Positions 43,171-51,042 of a DNA stretch of 64,000 nucleotides are shown piece after piece. The number at the start of each line of letters is the position of its first letter. Position 1 is the first letter of the stretch. The translations under genes were made by a program, and so were the position numbers. The notes under the pieces are model-generated. The model did not search any database. It worked only from the letters and a program-made list of their open reading frames with translations, and was not told where the DNA came from. Origin of the DNA: Nakamurella leprariae (GTDB taxonomy: Bacteria; Actinomycetota; Actinomycetes; Mycobacteriales; Nakamurellaceae); NCBI RefSeq assembly GCF_016918035.1, contig NZ_JAERWK010000005.1:186001-250000 (forward strand), read 5' to 3'.

Positions 43171-44355
43171 ATGACTGACAGCACGACCGACTCCGCTTTC
43201 CGTCCGAACACCGCCATCGCCGGTCTCGGCATGACCGAGCTGGGCAAGGTCTACGGCCGGACCGCCCGGCAGTTCGCCGTCGAGGCCGTGCAGCGCGCGG
43301 CCGCGGACGCCGGTATCGGCGTGGGCGACATCGACGGCCTGCTGGTGTCCACCGGCATCAGCCCCGGGTACGGGATCGATCTGCAGGGCGATCTGGGCCT
43401 CACCGACCTGGGGCTGCTGTCCTCCGTGCAGGGCTACGGCTCCACCGCGACGCAGATGGTCCAGTACGCGTCGATGGCCATCGCCTCGGGCATGGTCGAC
43501 ACCGTCGCCTGCGTCTGGGCCGACGATCCGCTCAAGGAGAAGACGGCCACCAGCGCGGCCTACCGGGCGGCCGGGTCGCTGCCCACCGGGTGGCGGGCGC
43601 TGACCGGGACGGCGAACATCCTGACGCCGAACACCTTGTACGCGTTGGCCGCTCGCCGCCACATGCTCGCCTACGGCACCACGCAGGACCAGTTCGGCGC
43701 GATCGCCGTGGCCCAGCGGGAGTGGGCGACGATGAACCCGCTGGCCCAGTTCCGCACGCCGCTGACGCTCGAGGAGTACCACGCCTCGCGGTGGATCGCC
43801 GAGCCGTTCCACCTGTTCGACTGCTGCCTGGTGTCCAACGGCGGCATCGCGGTCATCGTGACCTCGGCCGAGCGGGCGGCCGACCTGGCCCAGCCGGTGG
43901 TGCAGGTGCTCGGCTGGGGGCAGAGCCACCCGGGCCGCAGCGGGCGCCGCAACGACGACTTCGGCCTGGTCACCGGGGCCGCGCAGTCCGGCCCGCGGGC
44001 GCTGCAGATGGCCCGGACCACGCTGGACGAGATCGACGTCGTCGAGCTGTACGACTGCTACACGTACACGGCGCTGGTCTCCCTCGAGGACTACGGGTTC
44101 TGCGCCAAGGGCGAGGGCGGGGACTTCGTCTCGACCCCCGGCATGCTCGGCCCGAACGGCAAGCTCAAGGTGAACACCGGTGGCGGACAACTGTCCTCGT
44201 ACTACATGTGGGGCATGACGCCGTTGTCCGAGGCGATCATCCAGGCCCGCGGCCAGGCCGGCGAACGCCAGGTCGACGCGCACCACCGGGTCCTGGTGTC
44301 CGGCAACGGCGGGATCCTCGACCACCACGGCACGCTCGTGCTCGGCACCGACTGA
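43171..44355 (+). CDS. Thiolase-superfamily protein, SCP2/Ltp2-like, lacking the active-site Cys
   Basis: 394 residues with thiolase/SCP2-thiolase layout: FRPNTAIAGLGMTELGKVYGRTARQFAVEAVQRAA..., a mid loop DFGLVTGAAQSG, DVVELYDCYTYTALVSLEDYGFCAKGEGGDFV, and NTGGGQLSSYYMWGMTPLSEA. The nucleophilic Cys expected near residue 89 is absent; the segment reads SVQGYGSTAT. The His of the GHPxG motif is also replaced by Tyr. Such losses occur in Ltp2-like aldolases that work with DUF35 partners, and a DUF35-like gene follows 38 bases downstream. I infer a retro-aldol or condensing role rather than a thiolytic one. Confidence 0.8.
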   Translation: MTDSTTDSAFRPNTAIAGLGMTELGKVYGRTARQFAVEAVQRAAADAGIGVGDIDGLLVSTGISPGYGIDLQGDLGLTDLGLLSSVQGYGSTATQMVQYASMAIASGMVDTVACVWADDPLKEKTATSAAYRAAGSLPTGWRALTGTANILTPNTLYALAARRHMLAYGTTQDQFGAIAVAQREWATMNPLAQFRTPLTLEEYHASRWIAEPFHLFDCCLVSNGGIAVIVTSAERAADLAQPVVQVLGWGQSHPGRSGRRNDDFGLVTGAAQSGPRALQMARTTLDEIDVVELYDCYTYTALVSLEDYGFCAKGEGGDFVSTPGMLGPNGKLKVNTGGGQLSSYYMWGMTPLSEAIIQARGQAGERQVDAHHRVLVSGNGGILDHHGTLVLGTD

Positions 44356-44393
44356 CGAGTCCGCCTGATGACACGAACTGATCAGGAGATCTG

Positions 44394-44783
44394 ATGCCGC
44401 TCTTCCCCGTCCACCGCGACCCCGCCACCGCCGCCTTCTTCGACGGCACCGCCCGAGGCGAGTTCCTGCTCGCCCGGGACACCACCACCGGGGCCTGGCT
44501 GGCCCCGCAGACCGACGTCGACAGCCGTGACGAGCTGGAACGCGTCCCCGCGGCCGGGACCGGGTCCGTCGTGTCCTGGGCCGTCGTGCCCGGCCGCGGC
44601 GAGCGGACCGAGCCGACCGTGGTCGCCATCGTCCAGCTCGACGAGGGCCCCTGGTGGTGGACCGAACTCGTCGACGTCGACCCGCACGGCGACCTCGCCG
44701 ACCTCCGGGTGCAGGCCCAATTCATGCCGTCCGGTCCGGGCGAGCACGACGAGCAGGTGCCGGTCTTCGCCCCGGTCGGCTGA
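44394..44783 (+). CDS. DUF35-like OB-fold protein lacking zinc-ribbon cysteines
   Basis: 129 residues. The N-terminal helix PATAAFFDGTARGEFLLAR matches the entry of DUF35/ChsH2-type proteins, where CxxC normally follows; here the place is filled by DTTTGAWLAPQTDVDS and no Cys is present. The OB-fold part includes VPAAGTGSVVSWAVV, TVVAIVQLDEGPWWWTELVDV. These proteins partner thiolase-like or acyl-CoA hydratase enzymes, consistent with the gene immediately upstream. GGAGAT lies just before ATG 44394. Confidence 0.72.
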   Translation: MPLFPVHRDPATAAFFDGTARGEFLLARDTTTGAWLAPQTDVDSRDELERVPAAGTGSVVSWAVVPGRGERTEPTVVAIVQLDEGPWWWTELVDVDPHGDLADLRVQAQFMPSGPGEHDEQVPVFAPVG

Positions 44784-44786
44784 CCT

Positions 44787-44824
44787 GGGTCAGCGGTCCC
44801 GGGTCAGCGGTCCCGGGTCAGCGG
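44787..44824. repeat. 14-bp tandem repeat, about 2.7 copies
   Basis: GGGTCAGCGGTCCC occurs at 44787-44800 and 44801-44814, then a 10-base partial copy. It lies between the convergent DUF35-like and lipoprotein genes and includes the lipoprotein's stop codon. Confidence 0.8.
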
Positions 44825-45451
44825 CCACCCGGTCTCGTCGGGACGGGTGGACAGGTCCGAACAGTGGTCCAGGTAGCTCACCCACGGCCACGCCCCGGCG
44901 CGGATACGGGTGATGGTCCCGTCGAGCGAGGTGTCGAACGCGAGCATCCGCGTGCCGCGGACCGGTTCCTGCCCCGGCGCCGGGTCGACGACCACCAGCG
45001 GTCCGCCGCTCTGCGACGTCGCCTGGACGGCGTGCACCGCGTCGGGATCGTGGACCGAGGCCAGGCGGTCGACCGGGTCGCCGACACCGATGCCCTCGCC
45101 GGTGCGGATCGACGGGTTGCCGGTGACGACCGCGACGACGGCCTGGTCCTGGTCCACGACCAGCGCGAGCTGGGCCGCGCGGTCGGTGGCCAGCGCACAG
45201 TTCTCGGTCTGCGGGACCGTGTCGAAGGCCTGACCGCCCTGTTCGAGGTGCCACGGTGCGACGTCCGCGGGCGTGACGTCGCCGACGGTGAACGGCCCGA
45301 GGCCCTCCGCTCGGATCGTCGTGGCGGTGTACGGAGCGACTTCGGCCCCGGCCTGGGGCGCCGGCTCGCCGGCCGAGCACGCACCCATCGCCAGCCCGGC
45401 GACGACGAGCGCGGCCGGCCAGGACCGGCGTCGAGCGGTGGTCCTCATCAT
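44804..45451 (-). CDS. Lipoprotein of unknown function
   Basis: 215 residues. MMRTTARRRSWPAALVVAGLAMGAC is a lipoprotein signal with lipobox MGAC, so it should be anchored outside the membrane. The body has repeated beta-rich stretches (GLGPFTVGDVTPADV, ALVVDQDQAVVAVVTG, GEGIGVGDPVDRLASVHDP) and two Cys (NCALA, DHCSD) that could form a disulfide. I do not recognise a family. The start overlaps the MobA-like gene's stop (ATGA). Its last codons lie in the tandem repeat. Confidence 0.7.
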   Translation of the reverse strand: MMRTTARRRSWPAALVVAGLAMGACSAGEPAPQAGAEVAPYTATTIRAEGLGPFTVGDVTPADVAPWHLEQGGQAFDTVPQTENCALATDRAAQLALVVDQDQAVVAVVTGNPSIRTGEGIGVGDPVDRLASVHDPDAVHAVQATSQSGGPLVVVDPAPGQEPVRGTRMLAFDTSLDGTITRIRAGAWPWVSYLDHCSDLSTRPDETGWPLTRDR

Positions 45452-46017
45452 CGGGGCCGATCCACGTCGGTGCCGTCGGCCAGATCACTGCACTCGATCA
45501 GCGTCACGTCACGGCCGGCCAGGAAGTCCCGGGCGCCCCGGTCCCCACCCGAGGACGCCATCACCGCGGCCAGGTGGTCCCGGCCGAACACCACCGGATG
45601 ACCGGGCACGCCGGCGTACGCAGCCCGCACCACCGACGTGCGCGGCGCGGCCTGGGCCCGGACGTCCGCCAGGACCCGGTCGATGACGTCCGCACCGACG
45701 TCCGGCAGGTCGACCAGCATGACCAGCACGGCGTCGACGGCGCCTGCGTGGTCGTCCTCGAGCACCCCGCGCAGCCCGGTGACCAGGCTGGTTCCCATGC
45801 CCGCCTCGTGCTCGGCGTTCACCACCGTCCGGACGTCCGCGGGCACCAGCGCCGCCACGTCCTCGGCGGCCGCCCCGATCACCACGCACCGCCGATCACA
45901 GCCGGCCATCGCGGCCAGGCTGGTCCGCACCCACGGCCCGTGACCGGAGTCCACCAGGGCCTTCGGCCGCCCGTACCGACGGCCCGACCCGGCCGCGAGC
46001 AGCAGCCCCGCGATCAC
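45448..46017 (-). CDS. MobA/MocA-like nucleotidyltransferase for molybdenum cofactor
   Basis: 189 residues. The nucleotidyltransferase signature is GLLLAAGSGRRYGRPKAL at residues 4-21, followed by acidic metal-binding VLVMLVDLPDVG, and VPGHPVVFGRDH. These fit the MobA/MocA group that attaches GMP or CMP to molybdopterin. Substrate choice (GTP or CTP) is undecided; the GHPVVF block leans to MocA. GTG 46017 is the start. Confidence 0.82.
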   Translation of the reverse strand: MIAGLLLAAGSGRRYGRPKALVDSGHGPWVRTSLAAMAGCDRRCVVIGAAAEDVAALVPADVRTVVNAEHEAGMGTSLVTGLRGVLEDDHAGAVDAVLVMLVDLPDVGADVIDRVLADVRAQAAPRTSVVRAAYAGVPGHPVVFGRDHLAAVMASSGGDRGARDFLAGRDVTLIECSDLADGTDVDRPR

Positions 46018-46033
46018 ACGCCGGGGACGGGGG

Positions 46034-46225
46034 TCAGCGATTGATCTCGGTGTGCGGGTGGTGGTACGGGAGGTTGCTCGGATCGACCGGGAACTCGATC
46101 GTGCCGAACGGGGAGTGCGCGCCCTGGGTCTCGCTGATCAGCTCGCTGACCGCGTGCTGACCGTCCTTCTCCTCAGGCCAGGTCGGGTCGACACCCTTGC
46201 GCCGCTTGCCGCCGTGGTCCGCCAC
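46034..46225 (-). CDS. Small conserved actinobacterial protein
   Basis: 63 residues from GTG 46225, preceded by GAGGAG. The sequence VADHGGKRRKGVDPTWPEEK...GAHSPFGTIEFPVDPSNLPYHHP has constrained, non-repetitive composition unlike a spurious frame. I recall similar small proteins in other actinobacteria but no function. It is encoded 17 bases upstream of the MobA-like gene and may be in that operon. Confidence 0.6.
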   Translation of the reverse strand: MADHGGKRRKGVDPTWPEEKDGQHAVSELISETQGAHSPFGTIEFPVDPSNLPYHHPHTEINR

Positions 46226-46389
46226 CGGTAGCTCCTCTCCACCCGGGGCCGGCCGCGCCGCACCCCGCCGGCCCGGGTCGGTTCCCGCGCCGCTCGCTCT
46301 GGGCGCCATTGTCCAGGACGGGGCGCCCGGCACCCAACCGGCGTCCCGGAACGGGTCGGGCGCGTCGCGGGCGCCGCCGGGGCGCGCAC

Positions 46390-46402
46390 TACCGTGGACC
46401 TG
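46390..46402 (+). promoter_or_regulatory. Putative leaderless -10 element of helicase-associated gene
   Basis: TACCGT at 46390-46395 with seven bases before ATG 46403, which favours that start over GTG 46394. Confidence 0.45.
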
Positions 46403-48664
46403 ATGGTCTCGACCCTGGAGTGGCTGCGCAGCCGGGACGACGCGGCGCTGCGCGCGCTCCTGCGCGCCCGTCCGGACCTGCTGGTGCCGACCCCGGCGGA
46501 CCTGACCGTGCTGGCCGGTCGGCTGAACACCGGACCGTCCGTGTGGCGGGCCCTGGAACAGCTGGACCGGTTCCACCTGCAGGTGGTGCAGGCCGCCGTC
46601 CTGGCCCAGATCCCCGACGCCGACCCGGTGCCACGGGCCAGGGTCGCCGATCTGGTCGGGACGACCGTCCCGGCCGAGGCGCTGGACGCGGCGCTGCTGC
46701 ACCTGGAGTCGGTCGGCCTGGTCCGCGGCACCGATCCGGTCACCGTGCCATCGGCGGTGACGGCAGCCCTCGGCCAGTACCCCGCCGGTCTGGGGCCGCC
46801 CGGCCCGCTGTCCGCCGCCACGGCCCGGCGAGCGCTGGACTCCGTCTCGGCCGAGGCCCGGTCCGTCCTGGAACGGCTCGACCGCGGGCTGCCCCGGGGC
46901 AGCGGCGAGTTCGTCGGGGCGGTGGGCGCCGCGGTCGACGAACTGCTGGCCGCCAAGCTGCTCACCCGCATCGATCCGGTCACGGTGGAGATGCCGCGGC
47001 AGACCGCGCTGGCGTTGCGGGGCGACACTCCGCTCGGTCGCGTGGACGTCACCGTGCCCCCCGGCGAGCAGCGGCCGCAACGCGCCGACAGCATCGACGC
47101 CACCGCCGCGCTGCAGAGCCTGGCCGCCGTCGACCAGGCCCGCGCCCTGGTCGAGCTGTTCGGCCAGGCACCACCGCCGTTGCTGCGCAGCGGTGGGCTG
47201 GGCATCCGCGAACTGCGTCGGCTCGGCCGCGACCTGGGCACCGACGACCAGCTCACCGCGCTGTTCGTCGAGCTGCTGGCCGCCACCGGGATGATCTTCG
47301 TGTCCGACGCGGCCTTCCAGCGCAGCAACCGGCTGCCGCCGTCCTGGGTGCCCACGGGCACCGCCGACCTGTTCCTCGAGGAGGACGTCGAGGACGCCTG
47401 GGTCCGGCTCGCCACCGGGTGGCTGGACCTGCGGCGGGACGCGCAGCGGGTGGGCCGCCGCGACGGGCCGGACCAGAGCGACAAGAACGCCAAGGTCATC
47501 AACGCGCTCACCCCCGAGGCGGCCTGGGCCCGGGGCCCGGGTGAGCGCCGGTTCGTGCTGCGGGAACTGGCCGCCCTGCCGTCCGGTACCGGCCTGACCG
47601 AGTCGTCCTGGGTGGACCGGCTGGCCTGGCGGGCGCCGCTGCGTGCCCGCGACGGTCACGCCGCCCTGCTGGCCGGGGTGCGCGCCGAGGCGACGGCCCT
47701 CGGCGTCATCGCGTTCGACGCGCTGAGCACGGCGGGCCGCGCCGTCCTCGACGGCGATGCCGACACCGCCCGCGCCGCGCTGACCACCGCACTGCCGCCG
47801 GCCGGGACCAGTTTCCTGGTCCAGGCTGACCTGACCGTGGTGGCGCCGGGCCGGCTGGAACGGGAGGTCGCCGCGCAGCTGGCCCGGGTGGCCGACGTGG
47901 AGTCGGCCGGCGGCGGCACCGTCTACCGGGTCACCGCGGCCAGCCTGCGCCGGGCCTTCGATTCCGGGATGTCGGCCGCCGACGTGCAGCGACTGTTCAC
48001 CGAGCATTCCGCCACCGGGGTCCCGCAGGGACTGTCGTACCTGATCGACGACGTGGGCCGGTCGTACGGGGTGCTGCGGCTGGGGGCGGCCAGCGCGTAC
48101 CTGCGCAGCGACGATCCCGCGCTGCTCGACCAGGCCGAGGCCCACGCGGCCGCGACCGGGGTGGCGTTGCGGCGGTTGGCGCCGACGGTGGCCGTCTCAC
48201 CGCTGGAGTCGCACGAGCTGCTCGCGGTGCTGCGCGGCGCCGGGCTGGTGGCCGCGGCCGAGGACGAGACCGGCGCGGTGGTGGACCTGCGCCCGCGTCC
48301 CGCGCGGGGCAGTGCGGGGCTGGACGGGATCACCGGCCCGAAGCCGTGGCGGGAGCCACCGGTGGCCACCGACGAGCAGCTGCAGAAGGTCGTCGACCGG
48401 ATGCGCACCGCCGACCGGTCGGGGCCGCGGCTGGCTCAGCAGAGCGGCGAGATCGTCGATCTGGTCCGCGGCGCCGCCGCCGACCGGCGGCCGCTGTGGA
48501 TCGGCTACGTCGACACCGAGGGCAGCGCCACCCACCGGGTCATCGATCCGGTCGCGGTGAGCGGCGGGGCCGTCGTCGCGTTCGACCACCTGCGCGGCGC
48601 GATCCGCACGCTGGCGCTGCACCGCATCACCGACGCCCGACTGGCCGGGCCGGACGACGACTGA
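46403..48664 (+). CDS. Helicase-associated protein with C-terminal WYL-like domain (Rv0862c-like)
   Basis: 753 residues. The N-terminus STLEWLRSRDDAALRALLRARPDL matches the Rv0862c-type 'helicase-associated' family. Several winged-helix-like segments fill the middle, and the C-terminal 70 residues (RPLWIGYVDTEGSATHRVIDPVAVSGGAVVAFDHLRGAIRTLALHRI) look like a WYL domain. In mycobacteria, as I recall, it is next to the XPB-like helicase gene and may assist DNA repair; here no such helicase adjoins it. ATG 46403 has TACCGT upstream. Confidence 0.82.
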   Translation: MVSTLEWLRSRDDAALRALLRARPDLLVPTPADLTVLAGRLNTGPSVWRALEQLDRFHLQVVQAAVLAQIPDADPVPRARVADLVGTTVPAEALDAALLHLESVGLVRGTDPVTVPSAVTAALGQYPAGLGPPGPLSAATARRALDSVSAEARSVLERLDRGLPRGSGEFVGAVGAAVDELLAAKLLTRIDPVTVEMPRQTALALRGDTPLGRVDVTVPPGEQRPQRADSIDATAALQSLAAVDQARALVELFGQAPPPLLRSGGLGIRELRRLGRDLGTDDQLTALFVELLAATGMIFVSDAAFQRSNRLPPSWVPTGTADLFLEEDVEDAWVRLATGWLDLRRDAQRVGRRDGPDQSDKNAKVINALTPEAAWARGPGERRFVLRELAALPSGTGLTESSWVDRLAWRAPLRARDGHAALLAGVRAEATALGVIAFDALSTAGRAVLDGDADTARAALTTALPPAGTSFLVQADLTVVAPGRLEREVAAQLARVADVESAGGGTVYRVTAASLRRAFDSGMSAADVQRLFTEHSATGVPQGLSYLIDDVGRSYGVLRLGAASAYLRSDDPALLDQAEAHAAATGVALRRLAPTVAVSPLESHELLAVLRGAGLVAAAEDETGAVVDLRPRPARGSAGLDGITGPKPWREPPVATDEQLQKVVDRMRTADRSGPRLAQQSGEIVDLVRGAAADRRPLWIGYVDTEGSATHRVIDPVAVSGGAVVAFDHLRGAIRTLALHRITDARLAGPDDD

Positions 48665-48695
48665 CTCCCCGAGCCGTCGCGTCCGGCCCGCCGGG

Positions 48696-49085
48696 TCAGA
48701 CCGCGGTGGCGAACTTGGCCGTGTCGAAGTAGGTGGCGAACCGGGACACCCGGCCGTCCGACGCGAAGTCGACCAGGCTCACCCCGCGGTAGGAGATGTC
48801 GCCGCCGCCGGCCAGCCGACCGGTGCTCTGCCACTCGAGCACCCCCAGCCCATCGCCCTCGGCGACCCGGCTGAACTCCGAGCGGATCACCCGGAACTGG
48901 GCCAGGTACTGCTGCCAGTAGTCCCGAGCGCCGTCACGGCCGGCGAGCTGCTGGCCGGTCTCCGGCCGGACCAGCTCGGCGTCGTCCGCGAACAGGTCGA
49001 CGAAGGTGCCGAGGTCGCCGCTGGACTCGAGTCGGACGACGGCGTCGGCGAACGCCTGGGCGCGGTCCTGGGACGCTCCGTGCAT
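48696..49085 (-). CDS. NTF2-like/SnoaL-fold protein
   Basis: 129 residues. The helix-and-cone NTF2 fold is suggested by FADAVVRLESSGDLGTFVDLFADDAELVRPE, GARDYWQQYLAQF and the strands VLEWQSTGRL, ISYRGVSLVDFASDGRVSRFATYFD. Members bind small ligands or act as isomerases or hydrolases; no specific activity is inferable. Confidence 0.82.
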   Translation of the reverse strand: MHGASQDRAQAFADAVVRLESSGDLGTFVDLFADDAELVRPETGQQLAGRDGARDYWQQYLAQFRVIRSEFSRVAEGDGLGVLEWQSTGRLAGGGDISYRGVSLVDFASDGRVSRFATYFDTAKFATAV

Positions 49086-49190
49086 CGATGCTCCTGGGGT
49101 CGGTGACGGTTTCCGCAGGGATACCGCCGGACCGTCCGGGCCGGATGCCGTCCCGCTGCGGGTACCCGCCGGCCTCCGACCGGAACCCGA

Positions 49191-50036
49191 TCAGGTGTGC
49201 CGGGCGCCGACCATGTCGGTCCGTGCGGCCGTGCCCGACTCCGGTGTGCGGCTGCCCGCCCGGCGCGCCACCACGGCCGCGCCCAGCACCACCACTCCGG
49301 TCGCGACCGCCGCCACCGCGGTCACCGTGGACTCCGGACCGGCACCCAGCCGGCCGACCGCGATCCAAGCCAGCCCCCACGCCATGGCCAGGGCCACGGC
49401 CACGTTCCGCGTCCGGACCTGCACGACGACGCCGACCAGCGCGACCACCGCGAGCACCAGCACGGCCAGCGTCTCGGCGCTGCCGCCGGTCGGATCCCAG
49501 GCCGAGGTGCGCAGCGCCGCGGTCACGTTGGCGCACACCGCGACCGACACCCAGCCGAGGTAGAGCCCGAGCATGCCGTCCACCAGGACCGTGTCCACCC
49601 GGCCGGTCGCCGGCTCGGTCACCACCCGCTGCACCAGCACGCCCAGCAGGACGACCAGTCCGGCGATCACCAGCACGCTGAACCAGATGAGGCCGCCGCG
49701 CACCACCAGCAGCCAGAGCGCGTTCAGCAGCATCGAACCGGCCACCAGCCAGCCGATGCGCCGGTGCCGGGTGTCGGTCCGCTGACCGGGCAGCCACTGC
49801 CACACGGTGTAGGCCGCGAGCCCCAGGTAGATCACCGTCCAGATGGAGAACGCCTGGGTGGCGGGCGCCAGCAGCGTGGCGTCGGCCGCCAGCGCACCGC
49901 CCGCGGCCTCCGCCACCGGGGGCCCGCCGAACACGCCGACACCGAGCAGGGTGCCCAGGACGCACAGCACCTCGCTGACGGTGACGGTGAACAGCCGGGC
50001 CCGGTCGAGCGCGGTGATCGTCGGAGTGGTGGCCAT
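49191..50036 (-). CDS. TspO/MBR-related membrane protein
   Basis: 281 residues with about eight hydrophobic segments. ATQAFSIWTVIYLGLAAYTVWQWLP and MLLNALWLLVVRGGLIWFSVLVI resemble tryptophan-rich sensory proteins. The protein is longer than classical TspO and resembles actinobacterial 'tryptophan-rich sensory protein' homologues. Ligand and role are unknown. A TAGCGT hexamer lies six bases before ATG 50036, suggesting leaderless expression. Confidence 0.72.
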   Translation of the reverse strand: MATTPTITALDRARLFTVTVSEVLCVLGTLLGVGVFGGPPVAEAAGGALAADATLLAPATQAFSIWTVIYLGLAAYTVWQWLPGQRTDTRHRRIGWLVAGSMLLNALWLLVVRGGLIWFSVLVIAGLVVLLGVLVQRVVTEPATGRVDTVLVDGMLGLYLGWVSVAVCANVTAALRTSAWDPTGGSAETLAVLVLAVVALVGVVVQVRTRNVAVALAMAWGLAWIAVGRLGAGPESTVTAVAAVATGVVVLGAAVVARRAGSRTPESGTAARTDMVGARHT

Positions 50037-50048
50037 GACCCCACGCTA
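50037..50048 (-). promoter_or_regulatory. Putative leaderless -10 element of TspO-like gene
   Basis: On the minus strand TAGCGT (50043-50048), six bases, then ATG 50036. Confidence 0.4.
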
Positions 50049-50136
50049 CGACCGGTGCCCGGGCTGACCGATTCCGGTGAATCGAGCCACATCCCCGGTC
50101 ACGATCCCGCCACGAACCGGTGACGATCGAGACGCG

Positions 50137-50811
50137 TCACGGCCCGGACGTCCAGGTGCTGTCCCGGAAGCCCTGCCGGCCGATGAGCGGAACGAACATC
50201 ACCTCGCCGAGCGACTCCTCGGTGAAGTCGTCCGCGCCGCGCCGGGTGACCCGGACGAGCACCTGGCGGTCGGCCGGACCGACCGGGATGACCAGCCGGC
50301 CGCCGACGGTCAGCTGGTCCTTCAGCGCCGGTGGGACCACCGGCCCGCCGGCCGAGACCACGATCGCGTCGAACGGCGCCCGTTCGGGGACGCCGAGCGT
50401 GCCGTCGCCGATCCGGATCTCGACGTTGTCGGAGTGCAGGTCTCGCAGTCGCCGGCGGGCGGCGGCGGCGAGCCCGACGTGGCGCTCCACGGCCACCACC
50501 TCACCGGCGATCCGCCCGGCCACCGCGGCGGCGTACCCGGAGCCGGCGCCGACCTCGAGCATCCGGTCGCCCGCCGACAGCGCGACCGCCTGCAGCATCG
50601 CCGCGACGATGTACGGCTGGGAGATGGTCTGGCCCTGACCGATCGGCAGCGGCGTGTCCTCATAGGCGCGGCCGGCTGCGGACTCGTCCACGAAGCGCTC
50701 CCGGGGCACCGTTCCCATGGCCGCCAGCACCTGGTCGTCCCGGATGCCCCGCCGGACGAGCTGGCGCTGCACCATCCGGTGGCGATCGTGGGCGAAGGTC
50801 CCCGTGCGCAT
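50137..50811 (-). CDS. pcm: Protein-L-isoaspartate O-methyltransferase
   Basis: 224 residues. The Pcm signature is LPIGQGQTISQPYIVAAMLQ followed by the SAM-binding loop MLEVGAGSGYAAAVAG; VVSAGGPVVPPALKDQLTVGG follows. It methylates isoaspartyl residues in damaged proteins. ATG 50811 has GGGGGTGA upstream; ATG 50829 is an alternative. About 230 bases of unassigned sequence separate it from the amylase operon's end on the same strand. Confidence 0.88.
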   Translation of the reverse strand: MRTGTFAHDRHRMVQRQLVRRGIRDDQVLAAMGTVPRERFVDESAAGRAYEDTPLPIGQGQTISQPYIVAAMLQAVALSAGDRMLEVGAGSGYAAAVAGRIAGEVVAVERHVGLAAAARRRLRDLHSDNVEIRIGDGTLGVPERAPFDAIVVSAGGPVVPPALKDQLTVGGRLVIPVGPADRQVLVRVTRRGADDFTEESLGEVMFVPLIGRQGFRDSTWTSGP

Positions 50812-51042
50812 CCGGTCACCCCCGACCATCGGGACGTCCTGGCGCCCGAGCAGTACCCGCCCGGTCCCGGCGTCAACCAGTCCCCGGCTCGACCAGCAGC
50901 CAGCCGGTCGCCACCGACCGAGCACACCGCTGCGGGTCGTCACCCAGGTGGAGCAGGCGAACCTCTCCGTGGCCGGCTGGACGCCGGACAAGTCCGTGGC
51001 GCTCGGTGAGGGCGTGCAGCGCACGTCGCACACGACCGGCGG

